A stretch of 64,000 nucleotides of DNA, taken from Palsa-360 sp963719875 (lineage in GTDB: Bacteria > Acidobacteriota > Terriglobia > Acidiferrales > UBA7541). The position numbers were made by a program, and so were the translations under genes. The notes under the pieces were generated by a model. The model searched no databases, was not told the DNA's origin, and was given only the letters and a program-made list of their open reading frames with translations. Below, piece after piece: positions 51,768 through 62,613 of this stretch; within the stretch, counting starts at the first letter, position 1; the number at the start of each line of letters is the position of its first letter. The DNA lies in the NCBI GenBank assembly GCA_963719875.1, contig CAVRDJ010000002.1:2294001-2358000 (forward strand), in the 5' to 3' direction.

Positions 51768-51837
51768 GACGGGCTTCAGCCTGTCAGGTTTTGACTTTCA
51801 TGCGTGAGAACGGAAGACAGGCTAAAGCCCGTCCTAC
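51764..51837. repeat. REP-like long palindrome, copy 4
   Basis: GTAGGACGGGCTTCAGCCTG(TC) at 51764-51785 pairs with GACAGGCTAAAGCCCGTCCT(AC) up to 51837, with one mismatch (CAG/AAA). It carries the stop codon of the RsbW-like gene in its first bases. Confidence 0.8.
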
Positions 51838-51896
51838 CCCGACCGATTTCGCGTCACACTTTGGAAAAGTTAGTCCAGAAAAAAGGAGAGCACATC

Positions 51897-52736
51897 ATGC
51901 CAACGATCACGATCAAAGATGGAACGCAGATTTATTACAAGGACTGGGGCACGGGACAGCCCGTCGTATTCAGTCACGGCTGGCCCCTGAGCGCGGACGC
52001 CTGGGAAGACCAGATGCTGTTTTTGTGCGACCACGGTTACCGCTGCATCGCGCATGACCGCCGCGGCCATGGCCGTTCCAGCCAGCCCTGGGACGGCAAC
52101 GAGATGAATACTTACGCCGACGACCTCGCGGCGCTCGTCGAAGCGCTCGACCTGCGGGACGCGATTCACGTCGGCCACTCGACCGGCGGCGGAGAGGTCG
52201 CTCGCTACATCGGCCGCCATGGCACCAAGCGCGTCGCCAAGGCCGTGCTGATCGGCGCGGTGACGCCGCTCATGCTCAAAACGCCGGCGAATCCCGGCGG
52301 CTTGCCGATGGAGGCATTCGACCAAATTCGCACCGCTGTCCAAGCCGACCGCTCGCAATTTTTCAAGGATTTGAGCGAGCCCTTCTACGGCGCCAACCGC
52401 ACCGGCGCCAAGGTTTCGCAAGGCTTGCGGGACTCTTTCTGGCTCCAAGGGATGCTGTGCGGACTCAAGGCCGCTTACGACTGCATCAAAGCCTTCTCCG
52501 AAACGGACTTCACCGAAGATCTCAAGAAGTTCGACGTGCCAACACTCATTCTTCATGGAGACGACGACCAGATCGTGCCCATCGGCGACTCGGCGCTTCT
52601 TTCGTCGAAGCTGGTCAAGGGCGCCACGCTGAAAGTCATTCCTGGCGCGCCACACGGCATGTGCTCCACGATCAAGGACCAAATCAACGCGGAGCTGCTT
52701 GCATTCCTGCAGCGCAGCCAGCAAGCGTCGGCGTGA
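51897..52736 (+). CDS. Alpha/beta hydrolase, chloroperoxidase-like
   Basis: 279 aa from ATG 51897, with AAGGAGAG seven bases upstream; the frame is open back to 51804, inside the palindrome. Cofactor-free haloperoxidase/esterase type: FSHGWPLSADAWEDQM (oxyanion hole), AHDRRGHGRSSQPW, nucleophile Ser in VGHSTGGGE, acid in LHGDDDQIVP and His in PHGM. The length matches the non-haem chloroperoxidase family (about 275 aa). Members are mainly esterases or perhydrolases in vivo. It is cytoplasmic and shares a direction, but probably not a function, with the switch genes before it. Confidence 0.88.
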   Translation: MPTITIKDGTQIYYKDWGTGQPVVFSHGWPLSADAWEDQMLFLCDHGYRCIAHDRRGHGRSSQPWDGNEMNTYADDLAALVEALDLRDAIHVGHSTGGGEVARYIGRHGTKRVAKAVLIGAVTPLMLKTPANPGGLPMEAFDQIRTAVQADRSQFFKDLSEPFYGANRTGAKVSQGLRDSFWLQGMLCGLKAAYDCIKAFSETDFTEDLKKFDVPTLILHGDDDQIVPIGDSALLSSKLVKGATLKVIPGAPHGMCSTIKDQINAELLAFLQRSQQASA

Positions 52737-52775
52737 AGAAGAATTCAGACATGAATATTTGACGCGGTCAGGATA

Positions 52776-53213
52776 ATGGAAAAAGGTGACGCACGAAGTG
52801 TGGTTGTCCGCGGCAGCGCGGACGGATTTGCGCAAGAAATTCACGCGGGCCGCCATCGTATCCGTGCCGATGAGCCGGCGTCTGCCGGCGGCACCGATAC
52901 GGGCCTCTCTCCCTACGATCTGCTGCTCGCCGCTTTGGGAGCATGTACTTCGATGACCGTGGGGATGTATGCTCGCCGCAAAGCATGGCCGCTCGAGGAA
53001 GTTACGGTCCACCTTCGCCACTCGAAGATCTACGCTACCGATTGCGCCGATTGCGAAACCAAAGAAGGAATGCTCGATCGGATCGAAAGGGACATCCATT
53101 TTGCCGGGCCCCTGACGGACGAACAGCGTGCTAAACTTCTTGAGATTGCCAACAAATGCCCGGTCCATCGAACCCTCACGTCGGAAATTGATATCGTGAC
53201 GCGAGCGGTTTGA
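52776..53213 (+). CDS. OsmC-family peroxidase-like protein
   Basis: 145 aa. Two reactive cysteines typical of OsmC/Ohr: LAALGACTSMTVGMYARRK and IANKCPVHRTL. The middle has DCADCETKEG, a feature of the YhfA-like sub-branch. Such proteins reduce organic hydroperoxides using thiols. ATG 52776 follows GGATAATGG without a strong site. It lies 39 bp after the hydrolase gene, so the two may be co-transcribed, as hydrolase-OsmC pairs (or fusions) are known. Confidence 0.87.
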   Translation: MEKGDARSVVVRGSADGFAQEIHAGRHRIRADEPASAGGTDTGLSPYDLLLAALGACTSMTVGMYARRKAWPLEEVTVHLRHSKIYATDCADCETKEGMLDRIERDIHFAGPLTDEQRAKLLEIANKCPVHRTLTSEIDIVTRAV

Positions 53214-53254
53214 GCCGGGTCATAGTTCCGATTCCACATCCAAAGGAGATGCCC

Positions 53255-53731
53255 ATGTCCCCCACTCTAGTGTTGCTACTGGCATTTCTGATTGGCGTCA
53301 TTAGCGGCTTGCGCTCTCTCACTGCGCCGGCCGTCGTGGCTTGGGCCGCTCATCGTGGCTGGATCAATCTCAACCACACGCCTCTCCAATTCATGGGTTC
53401 GACCGCCGCCGTCGTGGTCTTCACTGTGTTCGCGGTCGTCGAGTTAGTTGCCGATCAACTTCCTTCCGCGCCCAGCCGGACGGCGCCTCCAGGCCTAATT
53501 GCGCGCATCGTTCTCGGCGCATTGTGTGGAGCGGCCATCGCGGTGTCGGGGGCGCAATCCATCGCGATGGGCGCCGTCTTGGGTGCGGCAGGCGGCGTTG
53601 CCGGCGCATTTGGTGGCTATCAAATTCGTACTCGCCTGGTGAAAGCACTGAAAGTTCCAGACTTCGTGATCGCAACATTGGAAGACGCAGTAGCGATTGG
53701 CGCAGGACTTTTCATCGTGTCGCGATTTTGA
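53255..53731 (+). CDS. DUF4126-family membrane protein
   Basis: 158 aa from ATG 53255, with AAAGGAG upstream; ATG 53249 is only two codons earlier. About four membrane segments. ISGLRSLTAPAVVAWAAHRGW, MGSTAAVVVFTVFAVVELVADQLP and PSRTAPPGLIARIVLGALCG match DUF4126. Function unknown. It is the third gene in the hydrolase-OsmC run, 41 bp after OsmC. Confidence 0.8.
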   Translation: MSPTLVLLLAFLIGVISGLRSLTAPAVVAWAAHRGWINLNHTPLQFMGSTAAVVVFTVFAVVELVADQLPSAPSRTAPPGLIARIVLGALCGAAIAVSGAQSIAMGAVLGAAGGVAGAFGGYQIRTRLVKALKVPDFVIATLEDAVAIGAGLFIVSRF

Positions 53732-53908
53732 ACCTGCGCATGCTTTACTTTCCACAGCTGCGATGTGTTACAGTTCCAGTGGGAGTGTTGAGAAATTTCC
53801 GGTGCGCAGTGGTTTTTCCGGCTGGTGTCTCGGTGGAACCTTACCACAAGGGATAGACAGTTTGAACACGTGGCAACAAGATTTTGTGCTTCCGCGTGCA
53901 TTTCCCCC

Positions 53909-53937
53909 TTGACAGAATTTTCACTCTTGATTACATT
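53909..53937 (+). promoter_or_regulatory. Sigma-70-like promoter upstream of nrdJ
   Basis: TTGACA (53909-53914, perfect), 17-bp spacer, TACATT (53932-53937). It is the only good -35/-10 pair I see between DUF4126 and the reductase gene. Confidence 0.5.
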
Positions 53938-54165
53938 GCGGCCTCGGATTCAGGGATCGTGATTCGACGAGCGGGCGGCCCACTCACCCCGGGAACACCG
54001 CAAAATCGATTGACGCAACCTGCAGGATTTCATCGAGATATCGAGGAGGCTCCATTCACTCCCCGCTGCCGGCGTTCCCAGCGCTGCCGGCGAGGGATGG
54101 CGTAACGCCAGAGGCCGCCAGCGGCCGGGGCGATACGCACAGGGATGCTTTTTCTTTTTTTGGTG

Positions 54166-54212
54166 CGGACTCCACTTATACGCGGAACGCGTCAAGTGAA
54201 AATGTGAGTCCG
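54166..54212 (+). promoter_or_regulatory. Layered hairpin in the nrdJ leader
   Basis: Three nested stems: CGGACTC/GAGTCCG (54166-54172 with 54206-54212), CACTT/AAGTG and ACGCG/CGCGT around a GAA loop. A T-run precedes it and no T-run follows, so it is not a simple terminator. It lies about 150 bases before the reductase start. Confidence 0.4.
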
Positions 54213-54362
54213 TAAAAGGATGCTCGTGAATTCCCGGCGCTAAGGATTCGAATCGAGCAGTGACCTGCTGAGAATCAGGGAACTGCGTGCTCCCAGCCAA
54301 GCATTTCGGGAGTAAAATATAAGGGTTCCCTCTGCGCGGGGGAGCCTACCTGCGCGGAGGCA

Positions 54363-57194
<2,832 letters not shown>

Positions 57195-57219
57195 CCCTGG
57201 TAATTCAACAGAAATTGAA

Positions 57220-57250
57220 CAAAGGGCACGGTTCGCCGTGCCCTTTGCTT
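57220..57250 (+). terminator. Terminator after nrdJ with UUCG tetraloop
   Basis: CAAAGGGCACGG (57220-57231), loop TTCG, CCGTGCCCTTTG (57236-57247), 12-bp perfect stem, followed by CTTTGG. It lies 26 bases after the nrdJ stop. Confidence 0.85.
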
Positions 57251-57252
57251 TG

Positions 57253-57339
57253 GTAGCGCACGCTTCAGCTTGTGGAAGTTAGTCCGTGCACCCTGGACCG
57301 TGCTTGGCACGAAACCCCGCAGGCTGAAGCCCGCGCTAC
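57253..57339. repeat. REP-like palindrome, copy 5
   Basis: GTAGCGCACGCTTCAGCTTG at the left and CAGGCTGAAGCCCGCGCTAC at the right are inverted and imperfect; inside, GTCCGTGCACCCTGGACCGTGC gives a second fold. It follows the terminator directly. Confidence 0.75.
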
Positions 57340-57387
57340 TTGACCCCGCCTTGCCCGGCGCTTTTGCCTATGCTCCAATGTTTGCTG

Positions 57388-58398
57388 ATGTTAGCCACCG
57401 TCACGGACCGAAATCGCGTAATCGTTGTTCAAAAACCTCTGCCACGATTGAGGCCAGGCTGGGCGCTCGTGCGCGTTCGTCTCGCGGGCATCTGCAACAC
57501 CGACATCGAAATTCTGCGCGGCTATCACAATTTTCACGGCACGCTCGGCCACGAATTTGTGGGCGAAGTCGTCCGCGTCGCAAGCACGAAGGATCGCGGC
57601 TGGGTTGGGCGGCGCGTCGTCGGCGAAATCAATTTGGCGTGCGCGGGCCTGGGGGTCCGCAAGCAATGCAATTATTGTCGGTGCGGGATCCCCACGCACT
57701 GCGCGCGGCGGCGCGTGCTGGGAATCATTGGCCACGACGGCGCCTTCGCCGAATACCTCGCGCTGCCCATCGTGAATCTGCATCGCGTGCCCGCGGGCAT
57801 TCCCGATGAGGCAGCCGTCTTCACCGAGCCGCTCGCCGCCGCGTGCGAAATTCCGGAACAGATAAACATTCGCGCGCACCGCGAAGCCGCCGTGATCGGC
57901 GACGGCAAACTCGCGCAGTTGATCGCGCGCGTGCTGCGAGCGGCAGGCTTGTGCGTGGTAATGCTTGGCAAGCACGCAAGTAAGTTGCGCCTCGCGCGTC
58001 TTGCGGATATTCAAACGGAGAGGGTGTCATCTCCGCGCGCGCGCCGTTCGAACCAATATTCACTGACGGTCGAGGCGACAGGCTCACCCTCGGGGCTCGC
58101 GCTCGCCCAGCAAATCGCTGTTCCACGTGGAACACTCGTCCTAAAATCCACATTTCACGGCGCCGCCAACGTCGAAACTTGGCCGATCGTCGTGAAGGAG
58201 CTGACCGTCGTCGGCTCGCGCTGCGGTCCTTTTCATGCTGCTCTTGCGCTCCTGCGCTCGGGACGCGTCGACCCGCGGCCCTTGATCTCGCGTGTTTTCG
58301 CCTTGAAAGAGGCAGTCGCCGCGATACGCTACGCGCAGCAGCCTGGCGTGATGAAAGTGCTGCTGCGGCCAGAGTACGGAGAGAGTTTCGAGAACTAA
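57388..58398 (+). CDS. Zinc-type (MDR) alcohol dehydrogenase
   Basis: 336 aa from ATG 57388, where the medium-chain dehydrogenase domain begins (VIVVQKPLPRLRPGWALVRV); ATG 57370 and an upstream ACG-region frame are less likely, and no start has a good site. Catalytic zinc ligands Cys in AGICNTDIEILRG and the GHE of LGHEFVGEV; structural-zinc cysteines in KQCNYCRCGIPTHC. The NAD-binding motif is weak (VIGDGKLAQLIA). The mid-part (RARRSNQYSLTVEATGSPSG) is normal for the family. Substrate unknown; sorbitol or threonine dehydrogenase-like proteins have this form. It is followed 11 bp later by the DinB-like gene. Confidence 0.82.
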   Translation: MLATVTDRNRVIVVQKPLPRLRPGWALVRVRLAGICNTDIEILRGYHNFHGTLGHEFVGEVVRVASTKDRGWVGRRVVGEINLACAGLGVRKQCNYCRCGIPTHCARRRVLGIIGHDGAFAEYLALPIVNLHRVPAGIPDEAAVFTEPLAAACEIPEQINIRAHREAAVIGDGKLAQLIARVLRAAGLCVVMLGKHASKLRLARLADIQTERVSSPRARRSNQYSLTVEATGSPSGLALAQQIAVPRGTLVLKSTFHGAANVETWPIVVKELTVVGSRCGPFHAALALLRSGRVDPRPLISRVFALKEAVAAIRYAQQPGVMKVLLRPEYGESFEN

Positions 58399-58409
58399 CG
58401 GGAGGCACA

Positions 58410-58862
58410 ATGAGGGAGTTAAGCGAAAAGCTGGAGCGAGTGGTCGAATCGGCGCGAATAATCCTTCGACAAGTTTCCGAAGCGGAGAGCAACAAGCCAG
58501 TATTGAAAGGCGGCTGGTCCCGCAAGCAAGTCCTCGGACATCTGATCGATTCCGCTTCCAACAACCATCAGCGAATTGTCCGGGCGGCCTTGCAGGGCTC
58601 CCTCGAATTTCCTGGTTATGACCAGGACGGATTTGTGCGCGTGCAAGCCGTTGAAAGCGTTCTCTGGCCCATTCTGGTCGCACTTTGGTCGAGCTACAAT
58701 CTCTACCTCGCTCACGTCATCGCGCACCTGCCAGCAGACAAACTCGAAGCCCCATGCCAAATAGGCGAAGACGACCCTGTAACGTTGCGGTTTCTCGCCG
58801 AGGACTATCTAACCCATCTTTTGCATCATTTGAGCCAAATTGGCGCCGCAACTGGAAAGTGA
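58410..58862 (+). CDS. DinB-like (DinB_2) metal-binding protein
   Basis: 150 aa from ATG 58410, with GGGAGG six bases upstream. Four-helix DinB/YfiT-like fold with the His triad of metal ligands: VLGHLIDSASNNHQRI (first His), LAHVIAHLPADK in the middle and LTHLLHHLSQIGAATGK at the C-terminus. Members of this superfamily are thiol-dependent S-transferases in some bacteria (bacillithiol or mycothiol linked); the role here is not known. Its start is directly after the alcohol dehydrogenase stop, so the two are co-transcribed. Confidence 0.85.
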   Translation: MRELSEKLERVVESARIILRQVSEAESNKPVLKGGWSRKQVLGHLIDSASNNHQRIVRAALQGSLEFPGYDQDGFVRVQAVESVLWPILVALWSSYNLYLAHVIAHLPADKLEAPCQIGEDDPVTLRFLAEDYLTHLLHHLSQIGAATGK

Positions 58863-58902
58863 AAATATATAAATGGCGCACCATCGATTTTGAAGTTGGC
58901 GT

Positions 58903-59031
58903 GTAGGAGGTCCGACCTTCAGGTCGGACAACTTGCGCCCCATAAGATAGGCCTTCAGGCCCTGAAGCATCAGGGGCTGAAGCCCACGAATGCACGACTA
59001 TGGACGTTGGGACTAAAGTCCCGACCGCCTA
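58903..59031. repeat. REP-like compound palindrome, copy 6
   Basis: Several short inverted pairs in a row: GTCCGACC-TTCA-GGTCGGAC, GGCCTTCAGGCC, CTTCAGGCCCTGAAG, and GGGACTAAAGTCCCGACC at the end. It fills the spacer between the DinB-like gene and ubiX. Confidence 0.65.
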
Positions 59032-59138
59032 ACTTTTAGGATTGTCGCGGCAATACTCGAATCGCGGCACGATTGCGTTTCCGCGTTTCTTGACTTTGGT
59101 GCGAGCCGCTGTCTAGACTTGATCTTCCCGCGCACATT

Positions 59139-59774
59139 ATGAACGAAGCGGAACACAAAACGATCGTTGTAGGTGTCACCGGAGCTTCGGGGGCGGTGCT
59201 GGCGCAGGCGGCGCTGCGGATGCTCGAAGCCGATGCGCGCGTGGCGCGAATTCACCTCGTGGTCACCGACACGGGCGCGCGCTTGCTTGCCCACGAATTG
59301 AGCATTGCCACGACCGACGCGAAAAAGCTTCCATCCCTGCTCGTCGGCGGGCGCGCGGCGAAAACGGAAGTGCTGCCGAACAAAGACGTGGGCGCGTCGA
59401 TTGCCTCGGGCAGCTACTCGGTGGATGCAATGGTGGTGATCCCTTGCTCAATGGGCACGCTTGCCACTATCGCCGCGGGGACGAGCGATGATTTGATCGC
59501 GCGCGCCGCGGACGTTTGCCTCAAGGAAGGCCGGCGGCTGGTGCTTTGCGTGCGTGACACGCCGTTCAGCCGGATCCATCTCGAAAACATGCTGCGCGCG
59601 CAGCAGGCGGGCGCCGTCATTATGCCGGCGATACCCTCGTATTATCATCAGCCGAAAACGATCGACGATCTTGTTCGGCAATACGTCTATCGCGTGCTCG
59701 CCCAACTGGGATTGCCGCAAGACGAGATGTATCGGTGGGAAGGGCAAGCGAAAGGCAAAGCCCGCGAAGCGTGA
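59139..59774 (+). CDS. ubiX: Flavin prenyltransferase UbiX-like
   Basis: 211 aa. Transfers a dimethylallyl group to FMN to make the prenylated flavin used by UbiD-type decarboxylases. VVGVTGASGAVLAQAAL is the FMN-binding start, IASGSYSVDAMVVIPCSMGTLATIA the phosphate-binding segment, and LCVRDTPFSRIHLENM and PAIPSYYHQPKTIDDL are conserved downstream. Its place next to mqnP and mqnE suggests that the prenyl-FMN serves a UbiD-like decarboxylase of the futalosine menaquinone pathway, although that gene is not in the window. No ribosome site precedes ATG 59139. Confidence 0.92.
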   Translation: MNEAEHKTIVVGVTGASGAVLAQAALRMLEADARVARIHLVVTDTGARLLAHELSIATTDAKKLPSLLVGGRAAKTEVLPNKDVGASIASGSYSVDAMVVIPCSMGTLATIAAGTSDDLIARAADVCLKEGRRLVLCVRDTPFSRIHLENMLRAQQAGAVIMPAIPSYYHQPKTIDDLVRQYVYRVLAQLGLPQDEMYRWEGQAKGKAREA

Positions 59775-59780
59775 GATTTT

Positions 59781-59865
59781 AGTAGGATAGGCTTCAGCCT
59801 GTCTTCTTTTGACTTCTGCCAGCGCCGCAAAGATTAACACCAGACAGGCTGAAGCCTATCCTACT
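59781..59865. repeat. REP-like palindrome, copy 7
   Basis: AGTAGGATAGGCTTCAGCCT(GTC) at 59781-59803 pairs with (GAC)AGGCTGAAGCCTATCCTACT ending at 59865, a perfect 23-bp stem with a 39-nt loop. It lies seven bases after the ubiX stop. Confidence 0.8.
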
Positions 59866-59887
59866 GAAAATCTGTGGGAGACTTGAA

Positions 59888-60778
59888 GTGAGCACGACGC
59901 GCATCCGCACGATTCTCGAGATGATCAAGTTCGAGCACTCCGTGTTCGCGCTGCCGTTTGCGCTGACAGGAGCCTTGCTCGCCGCGCGCTATGCGCAGAT
60001 TCCGGGCGCGGCGGCGGGCATGGCTTCCTGGCGGCAAATTGCGTGGATCATCGTCGCGATGGTGGGAGCGCGCTCCGCGGCGATGACCATGAACCGAATC
60101 ATCGACCTGCGCTACGACCGCGAAAATCCGCGCACCCGCTCGCGCGCCCTAGCGACCGGCGCGCTAACAGTGAGCTTCGCGTGGACATTCGCCGCTGCGG
60201 CTGCGGCTGTGCTGGTGATCGCGGCGTGGCAATTGAATCCGCTGGCATTCAAACTTTCGCCGGTTGCGCTCGCCGTCCTGTTTTTCTATTCCTACACCAA
60301 GCGCTTCACGTCCTGGTCGCATCTGGTGCTGGGATTCTGCCTGGGAATGTCGCCCGCAGCGGCGTGGATCGCCATCGCCGGCTCGCTCGACTGGCGCATG
60401 GTGATTCTCTGCGCGGCGGTGACGCTGTGGGTCGGCGGCTTCGACGTGCTCTATGCCTGCCAGGACCTCGAGTACGACAAGTCCGTGAATCTTTTTTCCG
60501 TGCCCACGCGTTTCGGCGTGGCCAAGTCGCTGACCATCGCGCGCGCCATGCACATCCTGATGATCGCGCTGCTGGCCTGGCTGGCGTGGAGTTTTCATCT
60601 ACCCTGGCCCGCGTGGGCGGGAATCGTGGTCGTCGCCGCACTCCTCGCCTACGAACACTCACTCGTTTCCGCAAACGACTTGAGCCGGATGAATGCTGCG
60701 TTTTTTACCGTGAACGGTTATATTAGTCTCTTGTTCCTGCTGTTCTGGGGCGCAGCCGTAGCCGTAGCGCACCCGTGA
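59888..60778 (+). CDS. mqnP: UbiA-family prenyltransferase, menaquinone type
   Basis: 296 aa, multi-pass membrane protein (about eight helices). Asp-rich motif 1: MNRIIDLRYDRENPRTRSRA (NxxxDxxxDxxxxRT); motif 2: DVLYACQDLEYDKSVNLFSVP. These bind Mg2+ and the prenyl diphosphate. In the futalosine route MqnP prenylates 1,4-dihydroxy-6-naphthoate, and the neighbouring mqnE and ubiX support this assignment over UbiA of ubiquinone synthesis. GTG start at 59888 has GGGAGAC upstream. REP-like palindromes flank it on both sides. Confidence 0.88.
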   Translation: MSTTRIRTILEMIKFEHSVFALPFALTGALLAARYAQIPGAAAGMASWRQIAWIIVAMVGARSAAMTMNRIIDLRYDRENPRTRSRALATGALTVSFAWTFAAAAAAVLVIAAWQLNPLAFKLSPVALAVLFFYSYTKRFTSWSHLVLGFCLGMSPAAAWIAIAGSLDWRMVILCAAVTLWVGGFDVLYACQDLEYDKSVNLFSVPTRFGVAKSLTIARAMHILMIALLAWLAWSFHLPWPAWAGIVVVAALLAYEHSLVSANDLSRMNAAFFTVNGYISLLFLLFWGAAVAVAHP

Positions 60779-60784
60779 TTTTAA

Positions 60785-60852
60785 GTAGCGCAGGCTTCAG
60801 CCTGTGGGGTTTCGGCCCCAATTCAAAAGCCACAGACTGAAGTCTGTGCTAC
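60785..60852. repeat. REP-like palindrome, copy 8, abutting mqnE
   Basis: GTAGCGCAGGCTTCAGCCTG at 60785 and CAGACTGAAGTCTGTGCTAC up to 60852 form an imperfect stem. It ends only eight bases before the mqnE ATG, leaving no room for a usual ribosome site. Confidence 0.75.
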
Positions 60853-60860
60853 ATGAAGAC

Positions 60861-62012
<1,152 letters not shown>

Positions 62013-62040
62013 GTTCGCGCGCGTAATGTAGGTCAGTCTA

Positions 62041-62068
62041 TTCAACACCACTCATGAATGGTGTTGAA
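62041..62068. repeat. Palindrome upstream of the antitoxin gene
   Basis: TTCAACACCA (62041-62050) pairs exactly with TGGTGTTGAA (62059-62068) around an 8-nt loop. No T-run follows. It lies 43 bases before the antitoxin start and could be the operator bound by the antitoxin, or a remnant stop signal for mqnE. Confidence 0.5.
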
Positions 62069-62110
62069 CCTGCCAGCAAGAGGTAGTAAATTCAAAATTG
62101 AGGCCCAACC

Positions 62111-62371
62111 ATGCGACATCAATTTGTATTGGACAAGAAATCGAACCGGCTGCTCAATGAACTGGCGGAGGCGCGCGGAGGGAATCGCAGCCGGGTAGTG
62201 CGCGAAGCCATTGCTCTTTACGCTGATCAAGAAGCCTATCTCGAAAAGGTAGAGTCCAATCCAAAGTTTATTAAAATGATGGAAAGGTCGGCGGCTGACA
62301 TTCGAGCAGGACGCGTCTCCGAGCAAGCGGAGGTCGAGCGCCGTTTTGCGCAAAAGAGAAAGCGGAAATAG
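62111..62371 (+). CDS. Ribbon-helix-helix antitoxin
   Basis: 86 aa. The N-terminal half looks like a ribbon-helix-helix DNA-binding domain (HQFVLDKKSNRLLNELAEAR, then NRSRVVREAIALYADQEAYL); the C-terminal half is charged (RRFAQKRKRK) and would wrap the toxin. It overlaps the toxin gene by one base. RHH antitoxins of this size repress their own operon. GAGGCCCAACC before ATG 62111 is a weak site. Confidence 0.75.
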   Translation: MRHQFVLDKKSNRLLNELAEARGGNRSRVVREAIALYADQEAYLEKVESNPKFIKMMERSAADIRAGRVSEQAEVERRFAQKRKRK

Positions 62372-62613
62372 TGGCCAAAATCGACTGGCCCGATTTCATC
62401 GAGGGTTTGTTGGACGAGCTTGACCCTCAGGAAGTCAAACTCATCTTTGAGAAAACGCGTATCCTCAGACAGTTCCCTCGATTGTATCCTATTCGCACAA
62501 AGGGAAGATTTCGCCGCCATCGGCGGGTTCTCGCGGGCCGGTGGATGGTCTACTACAAAGTGGTGGACGACATCGTCTACATCCGAGGCCTGTGGCCGGC
62601 CCAGATTCCTTAG
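62371..62613 (+). CDS. RelE/ParE-family toxin
   Basis: 80 aa from GTG 62371, overlapping the antitoxin stop (TAGTG). ParE/RelE fold pattern: DEL(DP)QEVKLIFEKTRILRQFPRLYP, then RRHRRVLAGRWMVYYKVVDD and IVYIRGLWPAQIP. The Arg/Tyr-rich ending (RVLAGRWMVYYKV) is typical. It would be held by the antitoxin. Whether it cuts mRNA (RelE) or poisons gyrase (ParE) cannot be told from the sequence. Its last four bases overlap the convergent membrane glycosyltransferase gene. Confidence 0.78.
   Translation: MAKIDWPDFIEGLLDELDPQEVKLIFEKTRILRQFPRLYPIRTKGRFRRHRRVLAGRWMVYYKVVDDIVYIRGLWPAQIP

Larger units (their letters stand above)
53732..54362. other. Long 5' region of the ribonucleotide reductase gene
   Basis: 630 bp without a gene. 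It contains a promoter-like pair at 53909-53937, which implies a leader of about 420 nt before the reductase ATG, and a layered hairpin at 54166-54212. I looked for the cobalamin riboswitch core and NrdR-type boxes and did not find them by eye. Confidence 0.5.

Noticed and set aside
54240..54270. GGATTCGAATCGAGC resembling a tRNA T-arm
   Set aside because: No acceptor stem, D-arm or anticodon arm could be matched around it.
53732..54362. Possible cobalamin riboswitch before nrdJ
   Set aside because: The conserved B12-box and GCCACTG-type core were not found by eye; only an unrelated layered hairpin is visible.
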